32,139 nt of DNA from Streptomyces otsuchiensis (GTDB lineage Bacteria > Actinomycetota > Actinomycetes > Streptomycetales > Streptomycetaceae): positions 1-32,139 of the forward strand of contig NZ_BHZI01000024.1 of assembly GCF_004305975.1 (NCBI RefSeq), given 5' to 3'. This document shows, piece by piece, positions 24,080-31,731 of this stretch; positions within the stretch are counted from its first letter, which is position 1; every line of letters starts with the position of its first letter. Position numbers and translations under genes: made by a program. A model generated the notes under the pieces. That model was not told where the DNA came from. It did no database searches and saw nothing but the letters and a program-made list of their open reading frames with translations.

Positions 24080-24140
24080 CGGCGTCCGGTGGCGGTGGCG
24101 GTGGCGGTGGCGGTGGCGGTGGCGGTGGCCGGGGACGCCG
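24080..24140 (+). repeat. (GGTGGC)7 hexanucleotide tract in the loop of a hairpin
   Basis: Seven perfect copies of GGTGGC fill 24088-24129 between two converging genes. CGGCGTCC (24080-24087) and GGACGCCG (24133-24140) flank the tract as inverted arms of 8 bp. The element starts 4 nt after the STAND gene stop. The arms could serve as its terminator with an expanded loop. Copy number may vary between strains. Confidence 0.8.
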
Positions 24141-24189
24141 GGCGGTGAGGTCGGCCTCCACCCGGCGGCCGGTCCCGTCCGCGTCCCCG

Positions 24190-25929
24190 TCAGGGCGGGC
24201 CGACCGGCAGCGCCACCTCCAGGGCGGTCGCCGCCGTCAGCGTGACCGTGGCTTCCCGGCCCGCGACGACGCAGGTGAGCCGCCCGGGTCGCGGCGCCCC
24301 GGGGTGGGCGTCGAGCCACCCGTGCACCGCGCTCAGCACGGCCACCGGATCGTGCCGGACCAGCGGCGCGCCCGTCTGCTGCGGTGCCGACAGCTCGGCG
24401 CGCAACGCCACGGCCGGTTCGCCGGAACGCCACAACAGGCAGCGGTCCTCGGCCACCACCAGTCCGACGCCCCGGCAGACCGGGTACCGGTCCAGCCGTT
24501 CACGCGCCCAGTCCTCCGCGCGCCACACCTCGTCCGGGCCCAGCGGTGTGCCCAAGGTGGCCGCGGGGACATCGCCTCGGCGGTGCAGCAGGGCCGCGTT
24601 CTGCAACAGGCGGGCGGCGGCCAGATCGGAGTCGGCGGCCAGGAAGTCGCCCGGGTCCCCACCCGGCGGCCGTCGCACCACCCGCACCAGGTCGCCCTCG
24701 CTCACCGTCCACACCTCGGTGGCGTGCGGGCCGGTACCACGGACGGCGGGCACGGGGAAGGGCGTCGCATCGGTGGTCGGGTCGGCTTCCGGCGGTGCGA
24801 TCCCGAGGAGCCCGTACAGCCGCGCCCTCAGCCGGGGCAGTGCCTCGCCGCGGGCGGCGAAGGCGGCGGCCACCGCGCGGCCAGTGGCCTGGCAGGGGCC
24901 GTCGGTGCGGGCCGCGTCGAGCTGCGCCGCGTAAGGGGCGTGGTGGTCCAGTCGCGGCGCGTCCGCGAGCAGGGTGGCCAGCGGGGAGCCCGGCAGTAGT
25001 TCCGCACCGCCCTCGTAGCCGTTGATCACCGGGACGCCCTGGGCGACGGCGTACAGCGCGGTGGACCCGTGGTCGGAGACCACCACGTCGGCGGCGAGCA
25101 GCACCGCCGCCCACTCCTCGTAGGGTTCGGGCCGCAACAGTCCGGCGTGCAGGGCTGGTTCGAGTTCGCGCCGGAGGCCGGTCCGGCCGCGACGGCTGTA
25201 GACGTTGGGATGCAGCACCAGGGCGACCTGGTAGCCGTCCAGTGGCAGCTCGCGCACCAGGCGCAGCGGCAAGCCCGGACGTCGGGCGAGGAGCGACTCC
25301 GGGCCCCAGGTGGAGGTGAGCACCACCAGCCGCCGGGCGCCGGTGCCCAGCGCGGACCGGTACCGGGCGCGGCGGGGACGCGACTGGTCCATGCGGTCCA
25401 GCGTGGGGTCGCCGACCACGGCCGAGAGCCCGGGGGGGCGCGGGCGCTGACCGGGGTGGGCGACCGCGTGCAGCGTCACCAGCGGGCGGCCGTCGTCGCG
25501 CCGCGGCCGCGTGGCGGAGGAAGTGATCGGCAGATCGTCGGCGCCGCGCTTGTTGTGTCCGGCACCGTGGGGGAGGAGCACCAGCGGCGCCGTGAGCCGG
25601 TCCAGCTCCCCGTTGGGGCTGGCGGCCAGCACCAGGCGCCAGCCGGCGTCGGTGGTGGCCTCCTCCCAGGGGATCTGTTCCGCCCCGGCGCTGCCGAGCG
25701 CGGCCAGCGCGCCGACGAAGAATTCGGAGCCGGGGACGAGGGTGAACCGGATGTCGACCCGGTGGTCGCCGGAGAAGGCGCGCAACGCGTCGAGCAGGCG
25801 GTGCAGCGGGGTCGCCGAGCGGACCGCGACCAGCACCCGCAGCGGGGTCGTCGGCCGCGGTGGTCCCGGCGCGGTCGCGGACGCCCGGCCCGTCTCGCGG
25901 GCGTGGCCCGCCGCCGTCTCGTCGTCCAT
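24190..25929 (-). CDS. GT-B-like protein with unknown C-terminal domain
   Basis: The 579-residue protein has no signal peptide or membrane helices. Its N-terminal two thirds look like a GT-B fold of the CDP-glycerol glycerophosphotransferase or UDP-sugar epimerase type: LRVLVAVRSATPLHRLLDAL opens a first Rossmann half, PLVLLPHGAGHNK is a His-rich turn, VVLTSTWGPESLL with VLHPNV and VVSDHGSTALYAVAQGVPVINGY form the second half with the usual nucleotide-binding loop. Close relatives in Streptomyces are, as I recall, often labelled 'translation initiation factor 2', for which I see no support: there is no GTPase motif. The last 180 residues (about 400-579) form a separate domain that I do not recognise. 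Enzymatic function is unproven. It converges on the STAND gene. Confidence 0.6.
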   Translation of the reverse strand: MDDETAAGHARETGRASATAPGPPRPTTPLRVLVAVRSATPLHRLLDALRAFSGDHRVDIRFTLVPGSEFFVGALAALGSAGAEQIPWEEATTDAGWRLVLAASPNGELDRLTAPLVLLPHGAGHNKRGADDLPITSSATRPRRDDGRPLVTLHAVAHPGQRPRPPGLSAVVGDPTLDRMDQSRPRRARYRSALGTGARRLVVLTSTWGPESLLARRPGLPLRLVRELPLDGYQVALVLHPNVYSRRGRTGLRRELEPALHAGLLRPEPYEEWAAVLLAADVVVSDHGSTALYAVAQGVPVINGYEGGAELLPGSPLATLLADAPRLDHHAPYAAQLDAARTDGPCQATGRAVAAAFAARGEALPRLRARLYGLLGIAPPEADPTTDATPFPVPAVRGTGPHATEVWTVSEGDLVRVVRRPPGGDPGDFLAADSDLAAARLLQNAALLHRRGDVPAATLGTPLGPDEVWRAEDWARERLDRYPVCRGVGLVVAEDRCLLWRSGEPAVALRAELSAPQQTGAPLVRHDPVAVLSAVHGWLDAHPGAPRPGRLTCVVAGREATVTLTAATALEVALPVGPP

Positions 25930-26045
25930 TCCGCTCGCCCCGTCGGACCCTCGTGGCGGCCGCTCCCGGGCAGGGGCGGGACACCACCGTGCGCGCAGAG
26001 CGTACCGTCCGTTGGCCCTCCCCGCCCGGAGCCGGGCCGGTGCCG

Positions 26046-26411
26046 TCAGCGGCGCGGGGCGTCCTCGGGGTGGTCGGCGAGCCAGGTGCGGGCGGTGGCG
26101 GAGAGCTCCGCGTCCCGGCCGGCGAGCATCATGGAGATCATCTGCGCGTCGCCGCGCAGCGACCAGGCCGGGTGGCCGAAGGTCGCGGGATTGTTGCCCT
26201 CGATCAGGAAGTGGGCCGGCCAGGCCGTCCCGTAGCCGATCAGCGGCAGCGCCGCCAGCAGCCGGCGCCGGCCGCTGAGCGCGCCGTAGGCCGAGACCGC
26301 CAGGCCGGTCAGCGTGCCGGCCAGGTGCACCCAGCGGGTCGCGGACTTGGAGTGCATGGCGACGTAGTAGGGCCAGAACTCCTCGTAGGACGTGAACGTG
26401 TGCGACGACAT
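26046..26411 (-). CDS. DUF962/Mpo1-like small membrane protein
   Basis: This 121-residue protein matches the DUF962 family: SYEEFWPYYVAMHSKSATRWVHLAGT at the start, then GYGTAWPAHFLIEGNNPATFGHPAWSLRGD. The yeast member Mpo1 is an Fe2+-dependent dioxygenase that breaks down 2-hydroxy fatty acids; histidines H19, H28 and later ones could be metal ligands here. There are one or two hydrophobic segments (about 30-60). I chose the ATG at 26411 rather than an upstream one at 26468, because the family begins there and TAGCGT lies 7 nt before it. Bacterial function is not known. Confidence 0.75.
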   Translation of the reverse strand: MSSHTFTSYEEFWPYYVAMHSKSATRWVHLAGTLTGLAVSAYGALSGRRRLLAALPLIGYGTAWPAHFLIEGNNPATFGHPAWSLRGDAQMISMMLAGRDAELSATARTWLADHPEDAPRR

Positions 26412-26418
26412 GCGGCTC

Positions 26419-26424
26419 ACGCTA
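26419..26424 (-). promoter_or_regulatory. -10 box of the DUF962 gene, probably leaderless
   Basis: On the minus strand TAGCGT ends 7 nt before the ATG at 26411. No ribosome site is present between them. Confidence 0.45.
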
Positions 26425-26532
26425 GTGGCACCTGTTCCCGCTGTCACGGGCTTCGGCGGCACCGCCACAGGGGCGGGCCGGTGCCGCCGCCACCAGGCGA
26501 CGTATCGTCAATTCCACTGCGCACGACTCGGT

Positions 26533-26561
26533 TTGGTGCCCGAGGGCGCTGCTCGTAGTAT
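26533..26561 (+). promoter_or_regulatory. Promoter of the VWA gene, probably leaderless
   Basis: TTGGTG (26533-26538), 17 bp, TAGTAT (26556-26561) is a good -35/-10 pair. The -10 ends 7 nt before the ATG at 26569, so the mRNA probably starts at the start codon. Confidence 0.6.
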
Positions 26562-26568
26562 CCGCCAA

Positions 26569-27897
26569 ATGATCATAGGAAGACGGCTGGCGGCCACCCT
26601 GAGCGGTGTGTTCGCGGCCCTGATGCTGGGCGCGTCCGCGAGCCCCGTGGCCGCCGAGCCACGCGGCTCGCAGGACCCCCCGAAGGTACAGCTGGTCCTC
26701 GACGTCAGCGGCTCGATGAACGAGCGGGACATCGGCGGTCAGTCGCGCATGGACGCGGCCAAGCAGGCGTTCAACGAGGTGATCGACGGACTCCCGGAGA
26801 CCGTCCACCTCGGCATCCGGACCCTCGGCGCCAACTACGCCGGCGAGGACCTGGAGGAGGGCTGCCTGGACAGCGAGCAGCTCTACCCCGTCGGCTGGGT
26901 CAACAAGGACGAGGCCAAGGCCGCCGTCGCCACCCTGAAGCCGACCGGCTTCACCCCGATCAGCCACGCGCTGCGCGAAGCCGTCGCCGACTTCGGCGGC
27001 GAGAGCGACAACACCCGCCGGATCGTGCTCATCACCGACGGCGAGGACACCTGCGGCCAGCCCGACCCCTGCGAGGTCGCCCGTGAACTCGCCTCCCAGG
27101 GCATCCGGCTGACGGTCGACACCCTCGGCCTCACCCCCGAGGACGCCAAGGTCCGGACCCAGCTCGGCTGCATCGCGGAGGCGACGGGCGGCACCTACAC
27201 CGCGGTCCAGGACGCCGACCAGCTCGCCGACCGCCTCGCGCAACTGGTCGACCGCACCGTGGAGCTGGAGGTGGAGAGCCCGGCCGTCATCGAGGGCTCC
27301 ACCGACGACTGCGCCGCCGCCCCGCTGCTGCGGGCCGGCGTCTACAGCGACCGCGAGGAGTTCGGCGAGCACCGCTTCTACCGGGTGCAGCTGGCGCCGG
27401 GCCGGGAGCTGCGCGCCTCCGTGAGCGTCGCCGCCGACCGGCCGATGGACCGCGACTACGGCGTGCTGCTGCGGCTCCTGGACGAGAGGGGCCAGGAACT
27501 GGTCCGCGGCAGCGAAGCCGGCCACGACCGCACCGACGTGATCTCCACCGGGCTGCGCTACCCCTGGGCCGAGCGGCCGGGCACCGCCGACGCCGGGCCG
27601 AACGGGACGGCGAGCCCGGGAGCGGGAGACGGCGACGCCGCCGACGACGACGCGGGATCGGGTGAGGAGAGCGTGCTGTGCCTGGAGGTCAGCAACTCCT
27701 ACTCCGCGCCCGAGTCGGTCCAGAGCACCCCCGGCATGCCGGTGGAGCTGACCGTCGACCTGGTCGCCGCCGCCGACACCCCCTCCGACGTGGCCGCCTA
27801 CGGCCTCGCCCGGGGCTGGGTACCCCTGCTGCTGCTGACCGTCACCGGGTTGGTCGCCGGACTGGTGTGGGGCGCGATCCGGAGGCTGACCGCATGA
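26569..27897 (+). CDS. Exported VWA-domain protein with C-terminal membrane anchor
   Basis: The 442-residue protein has a signal peptide (residues 1-29, ending ASPVAA-EP), a von Willebrand factor A domain (about 40-235) and one C-terminal membrane helix (about 417-436, followed by IRRLTA). The MIDAS metal site is DVSGSMN (45-51), with a later Thr in KPTGFTPISHAL and Asp in LITDGEDTC. From about 255 to 385 lies a second domain, GVYSDREEFGEHRFYRVQLAPGRELRASVSV, resembling a pre-peptidase C-terminal (PPC) beta sandwich, then an acidic linker. The bulk faces outside. A GTG 177 nt upstream is in frame, but the leaderless promoter and signal peptide fix ATG 26569. It overlaps the next gene by ATGA. 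Function is unknown; VWA domains usually mediate protein binding. Confidence 0.8.
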   Translation: MIIGRRLAATLSGVFAALMLGASASPVAAEPRGSQDPPKVQLVLDVSGSMNERDIGGQSRMDAAKQAFNEVIDGLPETVHLGIRTLGANYAGEDLEEGCLDSEQLYPVGWVNKDEAKAAVATLKPTGFTPISHALREAVADFGGESDNTRRIVLITDGEDTCGQPDPCEVARELASQGIRLTVDTLGLTPEDAKVRTQLGCIAEATGGTYTAVQDADQLADRLAQLVDRTVELEVESPAVIEGSTDDCAAAPLLRAGVYSDREEFGEHRFYRVQLAPGRELRASVSVAADRPMDRDYGVLLRLLDERGQELVRGSEAGHDRTDVISTGLRYPWAERPGTADAGPNGTASPGAGDGDAADDDAGSGEESVLCLEVSNSYSAPESVQSTPGMPVELTVDLVAAADTPSDVAAYGLARGWVPLLLLTVTGLVAGLVWGAIRRLTA

Positions 27898-28802
27898 GAG
27901 CCATGGCACACGCACGACACCGCACGCGCGGCGCCGCGCGGCTGCTGACCGTGCTCGGGCTGTCGGGCGCGCTGCTCCTCGGCGGCGCCGCCGGCGCGGT
28001 CGCACAGGACGAGGACGACGCGACCGGCGACGCCGCCACGCCGACCGAGGCCGGCAGCGGTTTCCGCACCGCGGCCGTGCTCGGCGAGAGTGGCGAGGGC
28101 ACCGCGCGTGCCACCGTCGGTGAGTTCCTGTACTGGGCGTTCCCGGTCGCGGCCGGGCACGACGCCACCGCGACCGCCACCGTCACCTTCGAGGACGACG
28201 GCGCCCGCTCCGGACCGACCGTCTGGCAGCTGGACCTCTACGACGGACTGCGTCGCCGGCAGGCGTGCGTCGGCGGTGACGCCACGGTCGAGGCCCCGGC
28301 CGCCGCCGGTGAGATCTCGCTCAGCTGCACGCTGCGCACGGTCCGTTCCTGGGCGGACCCATGGTCCACCGACCCGTTGCCCGGCGCCTACTACCTGCGG
28401 CTGACCGCCGTCTCGCTCCCGGAGGAGGACCTCGGGCTGCCGGTCTCCGTGGCCATCCGCGCCGAGACCGAGGACGCCGGTGGCGCCCACGCCTACGGCG
28501 GCGACCTCGGCGCGCCGCTGGTGCCCACGCCCCGCGCCGGTTCGCTGGACACCGGCGGTGGCGACGACGGGCAGGACGGGGAGGACGGCGACCCGGCGTC
28601 CGACCCGGAGACCGGTGACGACGGCGACGACGCCGCGCAGGACGAGCTCCGGTTCGCCGGTGTGGTCAGCGAGCCCGAGGGCGGCTGGAACGGCGGCTGG
28701 TGGTCGGACCGCTGGCTGTGGACGGCCGGCGGCGGGGTGCTCGGAGCCTTCGCCGCACTGGGCGGCTACGCGCTGGTGCGCCACCCACGGTCACGGGGCT
28801 GA
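27894..28802 (+). CDS. Exported membrane-anchored protein, partner of the VWA protein
   Basis: The 302-residue product has a positively charged start and a signal peptide ending near GAVAQ-DED (about residue 38), an extracellular domain, an Asp/Gly-rich linker (about 220-250) and a C-terminal helix WLWTAGGGVLGAFAALGGYAL before RHPRSRG. The extracellular part TARATVGEFLYWAFPVAAGHDATATATVTFEDD looks like the PPC-like domain of the VWA protein just upstream. Two cysteines (in RRQACVGG and LSCTL) may form a disulfide. Start ATG 27894 overlaps the VWA stop, with GGAGG 8 nt ahead. The two proteins probably work together at the membrane. I do not recognise a named family. Confidence 0.75.
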   Translation: MRAMAHARHRTRGAARLLTVLGLSGALLLGGAAGAVAQDEDDATGDAATPTEAGSGFRTAAVLGESGEGTARATVGEFLYWAFPVAAGHDATATATVTFEDDGARSGPTVWQLDLYDGLRRRQACVGGDATVEAPAAAGEISLSCTLRTVRSWADPWSTDPLPGAYYLRLTAVSLPEEDLGLPVSVAIRAETEDAGGAHAYGGDLGAPLVPTPRAGSLDTGGGDDGQDGEDGDPASDPETGDDGDDAAQDELRFAGVVSEPEGGWNGGWWSDRWLWTAGGGVLGAFAALGGYALVRHPRSRG

Positions 28803-28808
28803 CCCCCG

Positions 28809-28836
28809 GGGCGGCCGGTGAACCCACCGGCCGCCC
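28809..28836 (+). terminator. Terminator of the VWA operon
   Basis: A perfect 12-bp stem (GGGCGGCCGGTG with its complement) with a 4-nt loop begins 7 nt after the stop codon. Confidence 0.8.
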
Positions 28837-28856
28837 GTTCCGTGGGCGGCCGTTCC

Positions 28857-28892
28857 GTGTCGGCCGACGTGTCGGCCGACGTGACGGCCGGC
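28857..28892 (+). repeat. 12-bp tandem repeat GTGTCGGCCGAC
   Basis: Two perfect copies (28857-28868, 28869-28880) are followed by a third with two changes (28881-28892). They lie between converging genes, and no function is evident. Confidence 0.7.
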
Positions 28893-28927
28893 CGGCACGA
28901 CGGCAGCGCCCGCGAGATCCCGGCCGG

Positions 28928-28953
28928 TGCCCGGGCGGATATCCGCCCGGGCA
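28928..28953 (-). terminator. 26-bp perfect palindrome, terminator of the DnaN homologue
   Basis: Thirteen-base arms meet without a spacer at 28940/28941. The palindrome lies 22 bp beyond the stop codon of the minus-strand sliding-clamp gene. It may also be a protein-binding site, since the centre is AT-rich (GGATATCC). Confidence 0.65.
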
Positions 28954-28975
28954 GCGGCCGTTCGCGGTTCGCCGC

Positions 28976-30157
28976 TCAGGACCGCTTGTTGAGCATCACC
29001 AGGCACCGGTGGCCGGGATCGTGTGCCGCGTCCGGCGCCGACCGGCCCGTGAAGACCGCCGGCTGGGCCGGGCCGAGGTAACTCAGTTCCGTGTAGGGGT
29101 CGGTGATCGCGGAGAGCGCGTCCAGCACGTAGCGCCGGTCGGCGGACAGCCGGACGGCCGGGCCGTCCACCAGCGCCGGAACGCTCTCCCGTCCGCGTGC
29201 CTCCCCGCCGTCGCCCAGTTCCACCACCACCGCGTCGCCGGTGAGCGTCAGCCGCAGCGGGGCCGGTCCCTGGGCGACCAGAGAGACGCGCCGCACCGCC
29301 GCGAGCAGGGGACGCCGCTCGACCACCGCGCTGCCGGGGAAGGTGTCGGGAAACAGCGCCGCGTACTTGAGGAAGGTGCCGCTGAGCAGCCTGGTGGTGG
29401 CGGACCGGCTGCCGGAACGCAGCGCCAGCACGCCCGCGCCGGTGGAGGCGGTGCCGTCGGCGCCGGTCCGGGCCGCCAGGCTCAGTTCGCCATCACCCGC
29501 GGCGGACCGTGCCAGCGCCAGCAGGCTCTTCGCCGGTACCAGCGCCCGGATGCCGCGGTCCGGTCCCCGCGCGTCGCCGTTCCCCTCGTGCTCCGGGCGG
29601 GCCGGGTGCCAGGGGAGGTCGCGGACGGTCAGCCGGTAGCGGTCGGTGGCGACCAGCCGCAGCCGGTCGCCCTCGGTCTCCAGCCAGACGCCGGTGAGTA
29701 CGGGCAGCGTGTCGTCCCGGCCGGCCGAGACCGCCACCTGTGCCACCGCACGGGCGAACCGGGCCGCGTCCACGGTGCCGGCGGCGGCGGGGACCCGGGG
29801 CGCGGCCGGGTAGGAATCCGGGGGAATCAGCGGCAGCGCGAACCGGACCGGCCCGCATTCCAGTGTCAACTCCCCGTCCGCGACCGCCAGTTGCACCTCG
29901 TGGGCCTCAGGGAGGGCGCGGGTGAGTTCGGCCAGGGCGCGCCCGGGCACCAGCGCCCGCCCGCCGTCGGCCCCGGCGGGCAGCGTCACGGTGCCGGCCG
30001 CCCAGGCGTCCTGGCCGGTGCCCGAGACGGTGAGGACGCCGTGCTCCGCGGTCAGCATCAGGCCCAGGTGCACCGGCACCGGCGAGCGGTCGGGGAGCGC
30101 GTGCGCCGCCCACGACACGGCGTCCGCCAATTCTGTTTGCCCCACTAGGAATCGCAC
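28976..30157 (-). CDS. DNA polymerase III beta subunit (sliding clamp) homologue
   Basis: The 393-residue protein has the three-domain arrangement of DnaN clamps. The first domain starts MRFLVGQTELADAVSWAAHALPDRSPVPVHLGLML, the second covers AARFARAVAQVAVSAGRDDTLPVLTGVWLETEGDRLRLVATDRYRLTVRDLPW, and the third ends DALSAITDPYTELSYLGPAQPAVF. The DTLPVLTGV block and the TDRYRL signature are typical. GTG 30157 has GGAAGGG 7 nt upstream. The usual dnaN sits beside dnaA at oriC; here the neighbours are an MHYT sensor and VWA genes, so this is probably a second copy. A short charged insertion (PEHEGNGDARGPDR) follows the TDRYRL region. Paralogous clamps can be accessory or give resistance to clamp-binding antibiotics; no such cluster is visible. 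Confidence 0.85.
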   Translation of the reverse strand: MRFLVGQTELADAVSWAAHALPDRSPVPVHLGLMLTAEHGVLTVSGTGQDAWAAGTVTLPAGADGGRALVPGRALAELTRALPEAHEVQLAVADGELTLECGPVRFALPLIPPDSYPAAPRVPAAAGTVDAARFARAVAQVAVSAGRDDTLPVLTGVWLETEGDRLRLVATDRYRLTVRDLPWHPARPEHEGNGDARGPDRGIRALVPAKSLLALARSAAGDGELSLAARTGADGTASTGAGVLALRSGSRSATTRLLSGTFLKYAALFPDTFPGSAVVERRPLLAAVRRVSLVAQGPAPLRLTLTGDAVVVELGDGGEARGRESVPALVDGPAVRLSADRRYVLDALSAITDPYTELSYLGPAQPAVFTGRSAPDAAHDPGHRCLVMLNKRS

Positions 30158-30331
30158 CCGTACGCCCTTCCACTCAGCGACCGTTCCGGCACGCCTCGGA
30201 TATCTGGCGCATCGTGTCGCATCGGACTGACAACGGAATGGTTTCCGCCTCTGTCCATGGCTTGATCTCACCCCTAACATCGGGTCCCCCGTCGTCGGTG
30301 GACGCGGGGTCGAATGCGCAAGGGGGGCGTC

Positions 30332-31177
30332 ATGTACGCGGCAGAAGTACCCGTCGAGGATCTGACCTACGGTCTGGTCACCCTGGTTCTCGCCTTTCTG
30401 ATGGCGGTCGTCGGCAGCGCGCTGGGGCTGCGCTGCACGGTCCGGGCGCTGACGCTGGACCGTGGCCGCCGGGCGGGATGGCTGGCGCTCGGTGCGATCT
30501 CGATCGGCACCGGAATCTTCACCATGCATTTCATCGCCATGATGGGCTTCACCGTCGCCACGCTGTCGATCACCTACGACCTCGCGATCACCTACGCCAG
30601 CCTCGGCGTGGCCATAGGGGTCGTCGGAATCGGCGTCTTCCTGGTCGGTTATGCGCCACGTGGGAACCTCACCCTCGCCACCGGCGGTCTGATCACCGGA
30701 CTCGGTGTCGCCTGCATGCACTATCTCGGCATGGCGGGAATGCAGATGAGCGGAACCCTGCACTACGACCCGGTCGTCGTGGCGCTCTCCGTCGTCATCG
30801 CGGTGGTGGCGGCCACCGTCGCCCTGTGGTTCGCGATCTCCGTCCGCGGCTTCGCCGCCTCGCTCGGCGCCAGCGCGATCATGGGCGTCGCCGTCACCGG
30901 GATGCACTACACCGGGATGGCGGCGGTCTCCGTCCACTCCCACAGCGAGGTCGTCACCGGCGGGCACGCCCGGATCGAGATCCTGATGCCCGCCCTGGTC
31001 GTGCCACTGCTGCTGCTCGTCTTCGCGGGGCTCTTCGTCGGCCTCGACCCGATGACCACCCAGGACATCCACCAGCGGATCAATCCCGCCGACCGCGCCC
31101 CGGGCGGCGGCCCCGGGCCGTCGGACCGCTCCGGCACCACCCCGAGGGCGGCCGCGGGTCCGGGCGCCGTACGGTAA
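30332..31177 (+). CDS. MHYT-domain integral membrane sensor
   Basis: The 281-residue protein has about seven membrane helices and three MHYT-type motifs at M65-H66-F67, M129-H130-Y131 and M191-H192-Y193-T194, each near the outer face of a helix. MHYT domains are proposed to bind copper or another metal and sense oxygen, CO or NO. Usually they are fused to GGDEF/EAL signalling domains, but here only a polar tail of about 40 residues follows the last helix. Start ATG 30332 has AAGGGGGG 4 nt ahead; an ATG at 30314 is in frame but overlaps no ribosome site. The gene is divergent from the clamp homologue and ends 5 nt before the PemK-like gene. Confidence 0.85.
   Translation: MYAAEVPVEDLTYGLVTLVLAFLMAVVGSALGLRCTVRALTLDRGRRAGWLALGAISIGTGIFTMHFIAMMGFTVATLSITYDLAITYASLGVAIGVVGIGVFLVGYAPRGNLTLATGGLITGLGVACMHYLGMAGMQMSGTLHYDPVVVALSVVIAVVAATVALWFAISVRGFAASLGASAIMGVAVTGMHYTGMAAVSVHSHSEVVTGGHARIEILMPALVVPLLLLVFAGLFVGLDPMTTQDIHQRINPADRAPGGGPGPSDRSGTTPRAAAGPGAVR
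31170..31175 (+). promoter_or_regulatory. -10 box of the PemK-like gene inside the MHYT stop region
   Basis: TACGGT overlaps the last codons and the TAA stop of the MHYT gene and ends 7 nt before the GTG at 31183, with no ribosome site between. It may give a separate leaderless transcript; translation from read-through is the alternative. Confidence 0.4.
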
Positions 31178-31182
31178 CCCCC

Positions 31183-31650
31183 GTGACCCTGCGAAACGAA
31201 GATCACGAGTCCCGCTCCGACGCCTCCGGGCCCGGCCGGAACGGGCCCGAGGCCACCGTCGAGATCGACCCGAGGCTGGTCCGCGGCGCCCGCTGCGTCT
31301 ACTCCCCGGAGCACGACGGCGAGCCCGACCCCGGCGAGATCGTGTGGACCTGGGTGCCCTACGAGGAGAACGACGGCCGGGGCAAGGACCGCCCCGTGCT
31401 GGTGGTCGCGCACGAGAACGGCCCCGGGCTGCTCGCCGTCCAGCTCACCAGCCGCCGCCGGGACGACGACCACGAGTGGGTGTCACTGGGCAGCGGGCCG
31501 TGGGACCGCCAGGGGCGCGAGTCCTGGGTGGACCTGGACCGGGTGCTGCGCATCCACCCCCGGGGCATGCGGCGCGAGGCGTGCGCACTGGACCGCGCCC
31601 GGTTCCAGGCCGTGGTGCACCGGCTGCAGCAGCGGTACGGCTGGTCCTGA
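31183..31650 (+). CDS. PemK/MazF-family protein without an antitoxin gene
   Basis: The 155-residue protein carries the PemK/MazF beta-barrel pattern: GEIVWTWVPYEENDGRGKDRPVLVVAHENG corresponds to the conserved GDIVW and RPxLVL strands of MazF-type RNases, and ESWVDLDRVLRIHPRGM to the late strand pair. It has an N-terminal polar extension of about 35 residues. No antitoxin-like small gene (AbrB or RHH type) precedes it; the upstream gene is a membrane sensor. Orphan members are common in Streptomyces, and RNase activity is not proven. GTG 31183 is preferred because of the -10 seven bases upstream. Confidence 0.7.
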   Translation: MTLRNEDHESRSDASGPGRNGPEATVEIDPRLVRGARCVYSPEHDGEPDPGEIVWTWVPYEENDGRGKDRPVLVVAHENGPGLLAVQLTSRRRDDDHEWVSLGSGPWDRQGRESWVDLDRVLRIHPRGMRREACALDRARFQAVVHRLQQRYGWS

Positions 31651-31658
31651 CCGCCTCA

Positions 31659-31683
31659 CCCGGCGCACCCGGGCCGCGCCGGG
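31659..31683 (+). terminator. Terminator of the PemK-like gene
   Basis: CCCGGCGC (31659-31666) and GCGCCGGG (31676-31683) form an 8-bp stem with a 9-nt loop, 8 nt after the stop codon. Confidence 0.55.
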
Positions 31684-31731
31684 GCACCGCCGCCGAGCAG
31701 GGCCGGACGGCCAGCGGGCGACGCGACCTCC

